A stretch of 5,105 nucleotides of DNA, from contig JAPJPH010000076.1 in NCBI GenBank assembly GCA_030825745.1, positions 1 to 5,105 on the forward strand, given 5' to 3'. This stretch comes from Anaerococcus sp. (GTDB taxonomy: Bacteria > Bacillota > Clostridia > Tissierellales > Peptoniphilaceae). A model generated the notes under the pieces. That model worked only from the letters and a program-made list of their open reading frames with translations, was not told where the DNA came from and searched no databases. Below, in pieces: positions 1 to 5,024 of the stretch; position 1 is the first letter of the stretch, and every line of letters begins with the position of its first letter. The position numbers and the translations under genes are program-made.

Positions 1-198
1 ATCTAATTTTGACCATTCATCTAAGGCATCTGAGGCAGCATCAATTGCCTTTTTTACATCATCTTCATTTGCTCTTGGAACTTTAGCAACTATTTCTTGG
101 TTTGCTGGATTTTCAACTTCTATAAACTCATTGCTAGAGCTATCTATATACTGGCCATTTATATATAGTTTTTCAGTATTGTATTTATCAAATTTCAT
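1..198 (-). CDS. Aldehyde dehydrogenase family protein, N-terminal 66 residues (cut by window edge)
   Basis: This reverse-strand gene starts at the ATG whose complement is 196-198 and stays open to the left edge, giving 66 residues. A good AAGGAG ribosome binding site lies just upstream of the start on the reverse strand (complement of about 204-209). The protein begins MKFDKYNTEKLYINGQYIDS and continues with VENPANQEIVAKVPRANEDD (residues 28-47), then a helix ending in EWSKL. This is the standard N-terminal pattern of NAD(P)-dependent aldehyde dehydrogenases: an 'INGxxxxS' strand, an 'NPaxxexIaxVpxa' hairpin, and 'DvxxAixAA...W'. The family oxidises aldehydes to carboxylic acids in the cytoplasm. 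The catalytic Cys and Glu and the cofactor loop lie outside the window, so the substrate cannot be told. It is divergent from glmM and probably functionally unrelated. The family call is firm; the subfamily is open. Confidence 0.86.
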   Translation of the reverse strand, partial: MKFDKYNTEKLYINGQYIDSSSNEFIEVENPANQEIVAKVPRANEDDVKKAIDAASDALDEWSKLD

Positions 199-332
199 AA
201 TAACTCCTTTTCTTTAGCTTGCTACTTACTTACCCAGTTTTTTTCAAATATAAGCAAGGGTATAATTATATACTAGATAAGAAAAAACATTATAAAAACT
301 AAATTAATTGAAATTAAAATAAAGGAGATATT
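199..332. promoter_or_regulatory. Divergent intergenic promoter region (aldehyde dehydrogenase / glmM)
   Basis: These 134 AT-rich bases must hold the promoters of both divergent genes. The block 261-270 (TATAATTATA) is its own reverse complement, so it offers a perfect TATAAT -10 hexamer on both strands: 261-266 for glmM and 270-265 for the dehydrogenase. A further TATAAT lies on the reverse strand at 294-289. No convincing -35 box sits at the right distance in either direction; for glmM the 17-bp position (238-243) is only a run of T. A 6-bp inverted repeat, CTTGCT (218-223) and AGCAAG (253-258), flanks the stretch between the dehydrogenase start and the -10 block and could be incidental. 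The glmM ribosome binding site AAAGGAG (321-327) ends 5 nt before its ATG. The assignment of -10 elements is an inference from sequence only. Confidence 0.45.
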
Positions 333-1685
333 ATGAAATATTTTGGAACTGATGGCTTTAGAGGAGAAGCAAATAAGGGCTTAGATGTGTATCATGCCTT
401 TAAAATAGGTAGATATATAGGAAATCACTTTTCAAAAAATAATGGATATGGCGGTAAAATTCTAATAGGTAAAGATACAAGAAGAAGTTCATATATGTTT
501 GAATCAGCCTTATCAGCAGGAATAACTTCATCAGGATCAAATGCACATTTAATGCATGTAACACCAACACCATCAGTTTCTTATATAGCTAGAAGTGAAG
601 GATTCGACTGTGCTCTTATGATTACTGCAAGCCATAACCCATATTATGATAATGGGATAAAAATAATTGATTCTCAAGGTGAGAAGATGAAAGATGACTT
701 TTTAGAAAAACTTGAAGCTTATATAGACCAGGATATTAGAGAAATTGATCTAGCAGTTGGAGATGATATAGGTAGGACAGTTGATTTTATTGGTGGTCGT
801 AATAGGTATATTGCCTATCTAATTCAAACAGTTACCAAGTCTTTTGAGGGAATAAAGGTTGGTCTTGATTGTGCTAATGGAGCTAGCTTTACAATTGCAA
901 AACCAGTTTATGATGCATTGGGAGCTGAAACTCATGTTATAAATGATAATCCTGATGGCTTTAATATAAACAAAAATGCAGGGAGTACACACATTGAAAA
1001 CCTAGCTAAGTATGTAGTTGAAAATAATTTAGATGTAGGATTTGCCTTTGATGGTGATGCTGATAGATGTATAGCTGTTGATAATAAGGGCAATATTGTT
1101 GATGGAGATAGCATCCTTTATATATGTGCCAAACATATGAAAAAAGAAAAATCTCTAAACCAAGATACCGTAGTTACAACAGTAATGAGCAATATCGGTT
1201 TATATAAGGCCTTTGATAGACTTGGTATAAATTATGAAAAAACTCAAGTGGGAGATAAATATGTTCATGAGAGAATGGATGCCTTCTCCTATGATCTAGG
1301 GGGAGAACAATCTGGGCATATTATATTTAGAAAATATGCCAATACAGGTGATGGTATATTAACTTCTCTTAGGGTAATGGAAGCTATGATAGATGAAAAA
1401 TCTGACCTAAATAAATTAACAAGTGATTTAGAAATTTATCCACAAAACCTTGTCAATGTAAAAGTTAAAGATAAGGATGAAGTATTAGAAAATAAGTTAG
1501 TTTGTGAAAAAATAGAAGAAGTCAAGAAAAGATTAGAAGACAGTGGTAGGGTACTTGTAAGAAAATCTGGTACAGAACCTCTCATTAGAGTAATGGTTGA
1601 GGCTAAAAGTGAAAAAGATGCTCAAGATTCTTGTAATTATATCGTAGAGTCTATAAAAGAAGCGGGATTGTCATTAGATGATTGA
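333..1685 (+). CDS. glmM: Phosphoglucosamine mutase GlmM
   Basis: GlmM interconverts glucosamine-6-phosphate and glucosamine-1-phosphate in the cytoplasm, supplying UDP-GlcNAc for peptidoglycan. The 450-aa length matches the family (about 445-450). All four signature loops are visible: the N-terminal FGTDGFRGEAN (4-14), the phosphoserine loop TASHNP (98-103, catalytic Ser100), the Mg-binding loop DGDADR (240-245), and the sugar-binding loop GGEQSGH (323-329). The EQS form of that last loop separates GlmM from phosphomannomutase/phosphoglucomutase, which usually carry EMS. The C-terminal phosphate-binding loop is RKSGTEPLIRVM (410-421). The start is supported by AAAGGAG ending 5 nt upstream and by the FGTDG motif falling at residue 4, as in the family. 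The canonical FGTDGVRG is here FGTDGFRG, a mild variant. The gene's last 8 nt overlap the start of the next gene. No glmS or cdaA neighbour is seen. I am very sure of this call. Confidence 0.97.
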   Translation: MKYFGTDGFRGEANKGLDVYHAFKIGRYIGNHFSKNNGYGGKILIGKDTRRSSYMFESALSAGITSSGSNAHLMHVTPTPSVSYIARSEGFDCALMITASHNPYYDNGIKIIDSQGEKMKDDFLEKLEAYIDQDIREIDLAVGDDIGRTVDFIGGRNRYIAYLIQTVTKSFEGIKVGLDCANGASFTIAKPVYDALGAETHVINDNPDGFNINKNAGSTHIENLAKYVVENNLDVGFAFDGDADRCIAVDNKGNIVDGDSILYICAKHMKKEKSLNQDTVVTTVMSNIGLYKAFDRLGINYEKTQVGDKYVHERMDAFSYDLGGEQSGHIIFRKYANTGDGILTSLRVMEAMIDEKSDLNKLTSDLEIYPQNLVNVKVKDKDEVLENKLVCEKIEEVKKRLEDSGRVLVRKSGTEPLIRVMVEAKSEKDAQDSCNYIVESIKEAGLSLDD

Positions 1686-1995
1686 TTTTCTTACTAAAAG
1701 ATTAATAGACCCTAGAGAAAAAGTATTAGTAGTAGATAATAAAATTTATTCTAAAGACAGTTATATAGCTGTAGATACTAAATGTTTGGGTGATTATCCA
1801 CCTAGATTATATTATGATAAACATGGAAATTTATTGGCAAAGTATAATCAAAGTGGAGTCTATGAACTTGATGATATAGAGGATATATTATTATCATATA
1901 GCGATCAATGCTTTTCAAACCATGATCTAAATGATTTGAGAGAATTTCTAATAAATAAAAGAGTAGAATTATTTAAAAAAATCGAGAATAATTAA
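1678..1995 (+). CDS. Conserved-looking hypothetical protein, translationally coupled to glmM
   Basis: I do not recognise this 105-aa protein. Its ATG lies inside the last codons of glmM (8-nt overlap, different frame) and no good Shine-Dalgarno precedes it, only a weak GAAG/CGGG stretch, so translation is probably coupled to glmM. The product is soluble-looking: no signal peptide, no membrane segment and no obvious metal motif, with two isolated cysteines (36 and 78). The first 60 residues look like a small beta-rich domain: alternating strands around KVLVVDNKIY, SYIAVDT and PPRLYYDKHGNLLAKY. The C-terminal part is acidic then helical (ELDDIEDILLSY, then DLNDLREFLINKRVELFKKI). Codon use and AT content match the neighbours, so it looks native. 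No terminator separates it from the rpmG promoter that begins 10 nt after its stop. The overlap and intact frame argue for a real gene; the function is unknown. Confidence 0.75.
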   Translation: MIDFLTKRLIDPREKVLVVDNKIYSKDSYIAVDTKCLGDYPPRLYYDKHGNLLAKYNQSGVYELDDIEDILLSYSDQCFSNHDLNDLREFLINKRVELFKKIENN

Positions 1996-2005
1996 TAAAA
2001 TATCT

Positions 2006-2034
2006 TTGACAAAATCAGTAAAAGATGGTATTAT
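2006..2034 (+). promoter_or_regulatory. Strong sigma-A-type extended -10 promoter for rpmG-secE-nusG-rplK-rplA
   Basis: A perfect -35 TTGACA (2006-2011), an exact 17-bp spacer and a -10 TATTAT (2029-2034) are present. TGG at 2026-2028 supplies the TGn extended -10 element. Transcription should begin near 2041. It lies 10 nt behind the stop of the unknown 105-aa gene and 48 nt ahead of the rpmG start. Because gaps downstream are short and carry no terminator until the rplJ leader, this promoter probably serves all five genes through rplA. Confidence 0.88.
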
Positions 2035-2040
2035 CATAAA

Positions 2041-2062
2041 TTGTATGGAAGTATCCGTATAA
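2041..2062 (+). other. Predicted 5'-terminal mRNA hairpin in the rpmG leader
   Basis: TATGGA (2044-2049) pairs with TCCGTA (2054-2059) around an AGTA loop. Flanking TTG (2041-2043) and TAA (2060-2062) can extend it to about 9 pairs, two of them G-U. The predicted transcription start from the promoter just upstream falls at about 2041, so the hairpin would sit at the extreme 5' end of the transcript. It ends 6 nt before the Shine-Dalgarno AGGAGGTG (2069-2076) and does not cover it. A role in mRNA stability or protein binding is only inferred. Confidence 0.4.
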
Positions 2063-2081
2063 GCAAATAGGAGGTGTTTTT

Positions 2082-2231
2082 ATGGCAGATAAAGTAAAAT
2101 TAGAATGTACTGAATGCAAGAATAGAAACTATGATACAACTAAAAATAAGAAAAATCATAGCGAAAGACTTGAACTAAAAAAATATTGTCCATTCTGTAA
2201 AAAGCACACTGTTCATAGAGAAACAAAGTAG
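2082..2231 (+). CDS. rpmG: 50S ribosomal protein L33, zinc-binding type
   Basis: This small 49-aa gene encodes L33, a component of the large ribosomal subunit near the E site. The product starts [20 protein letters not shown] and ends [17 protein letters not shown]. Two CxxC pairs (Cys9/Cys12 and Cys36/Cys39) form the zinc ribbon, making this the zinc-containing form rather than the cysteine-free paralogue that some Firmicutes induce when zinc is scarce. The length is typical (49-50). AGGAGGTG (2069-2076) lies 5 nt before the ATG. It is the first gene after the strong promoter at 2006-2034, and its TAG stop is part of the AGGAG that serves secE 9 nt downstream. The rpmG-secE-nusG order is common in Firmicutes. 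I see no Zur-like operator. Confidence 0.96.
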   Translation: MADKVKLECTECKNRNYDTTKNKKNHSERLELKKYCPFCKKHTVHRETK

Positions 2232-2240
2232 GAGCATATA

Positions 2241-2423
2241 ATGGCTAAGAAAAAAGAATCTTTCTTTTCTGGAATGAACCGAGAATTTAAAAAGATCCAA
2301 TGGCCTACAATGAAAGTAACCTTAGAATATGCCTTATTAGTAATAGCTATTTCAGCAGCCACATCAGTTGCTATTTGGGTATTAGATAAGATATTCCAAG
2401 CCCTACTTCAAGCTATAATGTAG
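2241..2423 (+). CDS. secE: Preprotein translocase subunit SecE
   Basis: SecE is the small essential subunit that clamps SecY in the plasma-membrane SecYEG channel. The 60-aa product is the short single-span form typical of Gram-positive bacteria. It has a basic cytoplasmic N-terminus (MAKKKESFF), an amphipathic helix leading into the conserved EFKKIQWPT motif (15-23), and then one hydrophobic membrane segment (about 30-52, ALLVIAISAATSVAIWVLD). The ribosome binding site AGGAG (2230-2234) overlaps the rpmG stop codon and is 6 nt from the ATG, so the two are probably coupled. The nusG start follows 7 nt after the stop. The family and position agree fully. Confidence 0.96.
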   Translation: MAKKKESFFSGMNREFKKIQWPTMKVTLEYALLVIAISAATSVAIWVLDKIFQALLQAIM

Positions 2424-2430
2424 GTTAGAT

Positions 2431-2520
2431 ATGACTGATTCTTACGATTCTAAAGAAATAAAAGATGAAGATTTAGGTGATATGACTAATTCTTCGGAAG
2501 AGAAAATAGAAGATTTAGCC
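2431..2520 (+). repeat. Imperfect tandem repeat in the 5' end of nusG
   Basis: Two adjacent units, 2431-2481 and 2482-2520, both begin ATGACT(G/A)ATTCTT (12 of 13 bases identical) and both carry the identical 10-mer GAAGATTTAG near their ends (2467-2476 and 2509-2518). The middles have drifted and differ by 12 nt in length, a multiple of three, so the frame is kept. The encoded units start MTDS and MTNS and end with an acidic stretch followed by Leu. It may be an old in-frame duplication of the gene start, or chance in AT-rich acidic coding sequence. Confidence 0.35.
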
Positions 2521-3027
2521 AAATGGTATGTTGTTCATACCTATACAGGCTATGAAAACAGGGTATGCGATAAAATTCAAATGATGATTGATAATGAGCA
2601 AAATCCTGATATCGTAGAGGTTACTGTGCCTACTGAAGAATATGTCGATGTCAAAAATGATGTTAAAAAAGTAAAGACTAGAAAATTATTTCCAGGTTAT
2701 GTAATGGTTAAGATGAATATAACCAATAAAAGTTGGTATATAATAAGAAATACCCAAGGAGTTACAGGATTTGTAGGACCTGATAGTAAACCTGTAGCCC
2801 TAACACCTGCAGAAGTAAGGAAATTTGGTGTTAAAGAAAAACAACCAGTATTAAATATCAATGTAAAAGTCGGAGATGATGTAAATATCATAGCAGGTCC
2901 CTTTAAAGATTTCGTTGCCAAGGTTGACGAAATTGATAAATCAAAAGGAGTATTAAAAGCATATGTAGATATGTTTGGTAGAGATACTTTAATTGATCTA
3001 GACTTTTCAGATATTGAAGAAATCTAG
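2431..3027 (+). CDS. nusG: Transcription termination/antitermination factor NusG
   Basis: NusG binds the clamp of elongating RNA polymerase and modulates pausing, termination and coupling. At 198 aa it is longer than the usual 170-180 because about 30 acidic residues precede the conserved core. The NGN domain begins at [15 protein letters not shown] (31-45) and includes [12 protein letters not shown] (84-95) and the [10 protein letters not shown] segment (107-116). The KOW domain (about 147-198) starts [15 protein letters not shown]. The chosen ATG has only a weak AGG (2422-2424) at a fitting distance and lies 7 nt after secE, suggesting coupling. An in-frame ATG at 2482 would give an 18-residue-shorter N-terminus, but its upstream AGGTGA is only 1 nt away, too close to work well. 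The two start regions resemble each other (see repeat). Identity is certain; the exact start is less so. Confidence 0.95.
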   Translation: MTDSYDSKEIKDEDLGDMTNSSEEKIEDLAKWYVVHTYTGYENRVCDKIQMMIDNEQNPDIVEVTVPTEEYVDVKNDVKKVKTRKLFPGYVMVKMNITNKSWYIIRNTQGVTGFVGPDSKPVALTPAEVRKFGVKEKQPVLNINVKVGDDVNIIAGPFKDFVAKVDEIDKSKGVLKAYVDMFGRDTLIDLDFSDIEEI

Positions 3028-3042
3028 TAACTGTCGAAATAA

Positions 3043-3068
3043 GTGGCAGGGGAGACCCGAATGACCAC
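3043..3068 (+). promoter_or_regulatory. Putative L1-binding mRNA hairpin ahead of rplK
   Basis: In the 53-nt gap between nusG and rplK, GTGG (3043-3046) pairs with CCAC (3065-3068). An asymmetric internal loop follows (CA on the left, GAATGA on the right), then a 3-bp GGG/CCC helix (3049-3051 with 3056-3058) closed by a GAGA tetraloop of GNRA type. This matches the L1 site of 23S rRNA, where a GGUGGGAG strand faces a UUGAAAUACCACC strand. The hairpin ends one nucleotide before the rplK Shine-Dalgarno AAGGAGGT. L1 bound here would be expected to block initiation of rplK and, by coupling, rplA. The structure was folded by hand; the L1 role is inferred from known L11-L1 operon autoregulation. 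Confidence 0.72.
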
Positions 3069-3080
3069 AAGGAGGTAAAT

Positions 3081-3509
3081 ATGGCAGATAAAGAAGTAAA
3101 AGCAATAGTAAAATTACAAGTACCAGCAGGAGCTGCATCACCAGCACCACCAGTAGGTACAGCCCTAGGTCCACATGGAATTAATATAATGGACTTTGTA
3201 CAAGCATTTAATTCAAAAACAGCAGACCAAGCTGGAATGATTATACCGGTAGAGATGACTATTTATACGGATAGATCATTTACATTTATAACAAAAACAC
3301 CACCAGCACCAGTATTAATTAAAAAAGCTATCAATCTAAACAAAGGTTCTGGAGAACCTAACAAAAATAAGGTTGGATCAATCAAAAAAAGCCAACTTGA
3401 AGAAATTGCAAAAACAAAAATGCAAGATCTTAATGCAGCAAGCTTAGAAGCAGCAGTAAGCATGATAGCTGGAACAGCAAGAAGTATGGGAGTTACTGTA
3501 GAAGATTAG
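3081..3509 (+). CDS. rplK: 50S ribosomal protein L11
   Basis: L11 binds the GTPase-associated centre of 23S rRNA, forms the stalk base with L10, and is needed for stringent-factor activation. The 142-aa length is typical. The N-terminal domain (to about residue 73) has [20 protein letters not shown] (11-30) followed by [14 protein letters not shown]. The rRNA-binding C-terminal domain includes [11 protein letters not shown] (73-83), the flexible [13 protein letters not shown] loop (89-101) and the ending [23 protein letters not shown] (3069-3076) lies 4 nt before the ATG, directly behind a putative L1-binding hairpin. The usual VGPALGQHG is here VGTALGPHG: Thr27 and Pro31 replace the common Pro and Gln in the thiopeptide-contacting segment. 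The stop codon's G is the first base of the next regulatory hairpin. Confidence 0.98.
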   Translation: MADKEVKAIVKLQVPAGAASPAPPVGTALGPHGINIMDFVQAFNSKTADQAGMIIPVEMTIYTDRSFTFITKTPPAPVLIKKAINLNKGSGEPNKNKVGSIKKSQLEEIAKTKMQDLNAASLEAAVSMIAGTARSMGVTVED

Positions 3510-3534
3510 TGGGAGAGTTTACTCGAATAACCAC
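3509..3534 (+). promoter_or_regulatory. Putative L1-binding mRNA hairpin ahead of rplA (second copy)
   Basis: GTGG (3509-3512) pairs with CCAC (3531-3534). An internal loop of GA facing GAATAA follows, then a 3-bp GAG/CTC helix (3515-3517 with 3522-3524) and a TTTA loop. The architecture is the same, nucleotide for nucleotide in lengths, as the hairpin before rplK (26 nt, 4 bp, 2 x 6 internal loop, 3 bp, 4-nt loop). Its left strand GTGGGAG is identical to the 23S rRNA L1 site. The first base is the last base of the rplK stop codon, and AGGAGG (3535-3540) for rplA begins right at its 3' end. Pairs differ between the two copies in the upper helix (GGG/CCC versus GAG/CTC), a compensatory change that supports the fold. 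Confidence 0.75.
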
Positions 3535-3546
3535 AGGAGGAATTAA

Positions 3547-4257
3547 ATGGCAAAAAAAGGAAGGAAATATTTAGAATCAAAGAAATCATTTGATTCTCAA
3601 AAAGAATATACACTAGAAGAAGCACTAGAAATTATTGAAAAAACAGCAAAAGCAAAGTTTGATGAAACAGTAGAACTACACTTTAACTTAGGTGTTGATA
3701 GTAGACACGCTGACCAACAAGTTAGAGGAACTGTAATCCTTCCACACGGAACAGGTAAAACACAAAGAGTTCTAGCATTTGTTAAAGAAGACAGAATTGA
3801 TGAAGCTTTAAATGCAGGAGCTGACTATGCAGGAGCAGATGAACTAGCTTCTAAGATTCAAAATGAAAACTGGTTAGACTTTGATGTTGTAGTAGCAACA
3901 CCTGATATGATGGCGACAGTTGGTAAATTAGGTAGGGTTTTAGGACCTCAAGGACTTATGCCAAACCCAAAAACTGGAACTGTAACAAATGATGTTGCCA
4001 AGGCTATAAGTGATATCAAAGCAGGTAAGGTTGAATATAGAACAGATAAAGCAAACCTAGTTCATGTACCAACAGGTAAGGTATCATTTGGAAGTGAAAA
4101 ACTTGCTGAAAATATAAGAAGCCTAATCACAGCAGTAGTTAAGGCAAAACCAGCAGCTTCTAAAGGTAAATATATTAAATCAATAACACTAGCATCAACC
4201 ATGGGTCCTGGAGTTAAACTATCTCCTTCAAGAGCTATGGATTTAGTAGAAAAATAA
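3547..4257 (+). CDS. rplA: 50S ribosomal protein L1
   Basis: L1 forms the mobile L1 stalk that guides deacylated tRNA out of the E site, and in many bacteria it represses its own L11-L1 mRNA. The 236-aa length is normal (about 229-236). Visible hallmarks are the N-terminal [10 protein letters not shown], the domain I strand [24 protein letters not shown] (38-61, here with interior positions typical of the family), the L1 signature [20 protein letters not shown] (126-145) in domain II, and the closing STMGPGVKL (217-225). AGGAGG (3535-3540) is 6 nt from the ATG. The gene sits 37 nt after rplK with the second putative L1-binding hairpin in between, so control of both genes by this protein is plausible. 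The promoter for rplJ starts immediately after its stop codon. Confidence 0.98.
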   Translation: MAKKGRKYLESKKSFDSQKEYTLEEALEIIEKTAKAKFDETVELHFNLGVDSRHADQQVRGTVILPHGTGKTQRVLAFVKEDRIDEALNAGADYAGADELASKIQNENWLDFDVVVATPDMMATVGKLGRVLGPQGLMPNPKTGTVTNDVAKAISDIKAGKVEYRTDKANLVHVPTGKVSFGSEKLAENIRSLITAVVKAKPAASKGKYIKSITLASTMGPGVKLSPSRAMDLVEK

Positions 4258-4286
4258 TTTGCATAATATAAAATTTGTGATATAAT
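4258..4286 (+). promoter_or_regulatory. Extended -10 promoter for rplJ-rplL
   Basis: A -35-like TTTGCA (4258-4263), a 17-bp spacer and a perfect -10 TATAAT (4281-4286) with a TGn extension (TGA, 4278-4280) start at the very next base after the rplA stop codon. Transcription should begin near 4293, which would put the whole L10-leader structure at the 5' end of the message. There is no terminator between rplA and this promoter, so read-through from the upstream operon probably also enters the leader. Confidence 0.82.
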
Positions 4287-4303
4287 ATATAAGTCAAATA
4301 AAT

Positions 4304-4420
4304 AAGGCTACCAAAGACTACGCAGACAGAAATGTTTAATAATTGCGTATAGGTGGGAAAAAGAAACTTACATCCCCACCGGTGTAGGCGTTAAAATCAC
4401 GCCTAATGTGGGGATTTTTA
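4304..4420 (+). promoter_or_regulatory. Ribosomal protein L10 leader (transcription attenuator)
   Basis: The region resembles the known L10 leader that precedes rplJ in Firmicutes. Three alternative pairings can be drawn by eye. First, the L10-binding stem: ACC (4310-4312) with GGT (4352-4354), a kink-turn-like internal loop AAAGAC facing TA, then TACGCA (4319-4324) with TGCGTA (4344-4349). Second, an antiterminator: GGTGGG (4352-4357) with CCCACC (4375-4380). Third, the terminator at 4372-4419. The strand GGTGG is shared by the first two and CCCCAC by the last two, so the L10-bound form frees the terminator and the antiterminator prevents it. Binding of the L10(L12)4 complex would thus lower rplJL transcription when the protein is in excess. 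The fold is seen in the sequence; the mechanism follows the described rplJL attenuation of Bacillus subtilis. Confidence 0.86.
4372..4419 (+). terminator. Intrinsic terminator of the rplJ attenuator
   Basis: ATCCCCAC (4372-4379) pairs perfectly with GTGGGGAT (4408-4415). An inner 7-bp helix, TAGGCGT (4385-4391) with ACGCCTA (4399-4405), is closed by a TAAAATC loop. A T-run (4415-4419) follows directly. It lies upstream of rplJ rather than behind a gene, which marks it as a conditional terminator. The outer left strand competes with the antiterminator pairing to GGTGGG at 4352-4357. Confidence 0.88.
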
Positions 4421-4440
4421 TATACCTACCAAAAGCCTAT

Positions 4441-4448
4441 AGGAGGTG
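4441..4448 (+). promoter_or_regulatory. Ribosome binding site that fixes the GTG start of rplJ
   Basis: AGGAGGTG is a near-perfect anti-16S match and ends 5 nt before GTG at 4454. This rules out the in-frame ATG at 4406, which lies inside the attenuator terminator, has no Shine-Dalgarno and would add 16 residues unlike any L10. Confidence 0.92.
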
Positions 4449-4453
4449 AAATA

Positions 4454-5002
4454 GTGAGCGAAAAAGCTATAGCAGCTAAACAAGAAATTGTAAATGAGAT
4501 TAAAGAAAAAATAGAAGCTGCTCAATCAACAACTTTAGTTGGATTTGATCGTATGGATGTAAAAGAAATTACAGAGTTACGTAATAAATTCAGAGATGGC
4601 AATGCAGAATATAAAGTATACAAAAATACTATGATGAGATTTGCTTTCGAAGAATTAGGTTATGAAGAATTTACTAAAGAACTTAAGGGAAGCAACGCTT
4701 TAATATTCTCAAATGAAGATTTAGTAAATGGTCCAAAAGTTGTAGTAGACTATACTAAAGAAGGCGATGAGCAAAAAGAAAAACTTATACTAAAAGCAGG
4801 TGTTGTAGAAGGTAATTACCAAAATGGAGAACAAATGATGGCAATAGCATCATTACCAGCTACAGAAGTATTACATTCTATGTTAGCAAATGTACTACAA
4901 TCACCAATTAGATCACTTGCAGGAGATCTTAACAACACAATTACTAAGATTGCCCTTGCAATTAATGCAGTACGTGAGAAAAAAGAAGCAGCAGGCGAAT
5001 AA
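4454..5002 (+). CDS. rplJ: 50S ribosomal protein L10
   Basis: L10 anchors dimers of L7/L12 to the ribosome and forms the stalk base with L11. Starting at GTG the protein has 182 residues, slightly above the usual 165-175. The N-terminal rRNA-binding domain begins SEKAIAAKQEIVNEIKEKIE and includes TTLVGFDRMDVKEITELRNK (25-44) and the AEYKVYKNTMMRFAFEE segment (50-66), both classic L10 features. A GSNALIF strand (79-85) follows. The C-terminal helix that carries L7/L12 is RSLAGDLNNTITKIALAINAVREKKE. Compared with common versions it has an extended middle (about 92-125, rich in Lys and Glu). The GTG start is fixed by AGGAGGTG. Expression is likely controlled by its own product through the attenuator at 4304-4420. 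The rplL start follows 22 nt after the stop. Confidence 0.97.
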   Translation: MSEKAIAAKQEIVNEIKEKIEAAQSTTLVGFDRMDVKEITELRNKFRDGNAEYKVYKNTMMRFAFEELGYEEFTKELKGSNALIFSNEDLVNGPKVVVDYTKEGDEQKEKLILKAGVVEGNYQNGEQMMAIASLPATEVLHSMLANVLQSPIRSLAGDLNNTITKIALAINAVREKKEAAGE

Positions 5003-5024
5003 TAAAATTTAAAGGAGAATTAAA

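Noticed and set aside
218..258. Inverted repeat CTTGCT / AGCAAG in the divergent promoter region as an operator
   Set aside because: Six bases with a 29-nt separation is too weak in an AT-rich gap to claim a regulator site.
932..1114. Reverse-strand open frame inside glmM
   Set aside because: It is antisense to the conserved middle of glmM, has no recognisable protein features and no ribosome binding site of note.
1996..2081. A tRNA gene before rpmG-secE, as found in some Firmicutes
   Set aside because: The 86-nt gap is filled by the promoter, the small hairpin and the ribosome binding site; no cloverleaf or T-loop GGTTCRA is present.
2697..2921. Reverse-strand open frame inside nusG
   Set aside because: It is an antisense shadow of the NGN and KOW coding sequence with no family resemblance.
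2482..3027. Shorter NusG starting at the in-frame ATG 2482
   Set aside because: The only Shine-Dalgarno-like stretch (AGGTGA, 2475-2480) is one base from this ATG, too near for efficient initiation, while ATG 2431 sits 7 nt after secE. Not fully excluded.
3263..3463. Reverse-strand open frame inside rplK
   Set aside because: It is an antisense shadow of a highly conserved gene; the hydrophobic look arises from the complement of Lys- and Ala-rich codons.
4436..4443. Palindrome CCTATAGG overlapping the rplJ Shine-Dalgarno as a translational switch
   Set aside because: It is only eight bases with no loop as an RNA hairpin, and no longer pairing with flanking sequence is convincing.
4406..4453. 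An upstream in-frame ATG that would lengthen L10 by 16 residues
   Set aside because: It lies within the terminator stem of the attenuator, has no ribosome binding site, and the added residues do not look like L10. The GTG at 4454 has AGGAGGTG at good spacing.
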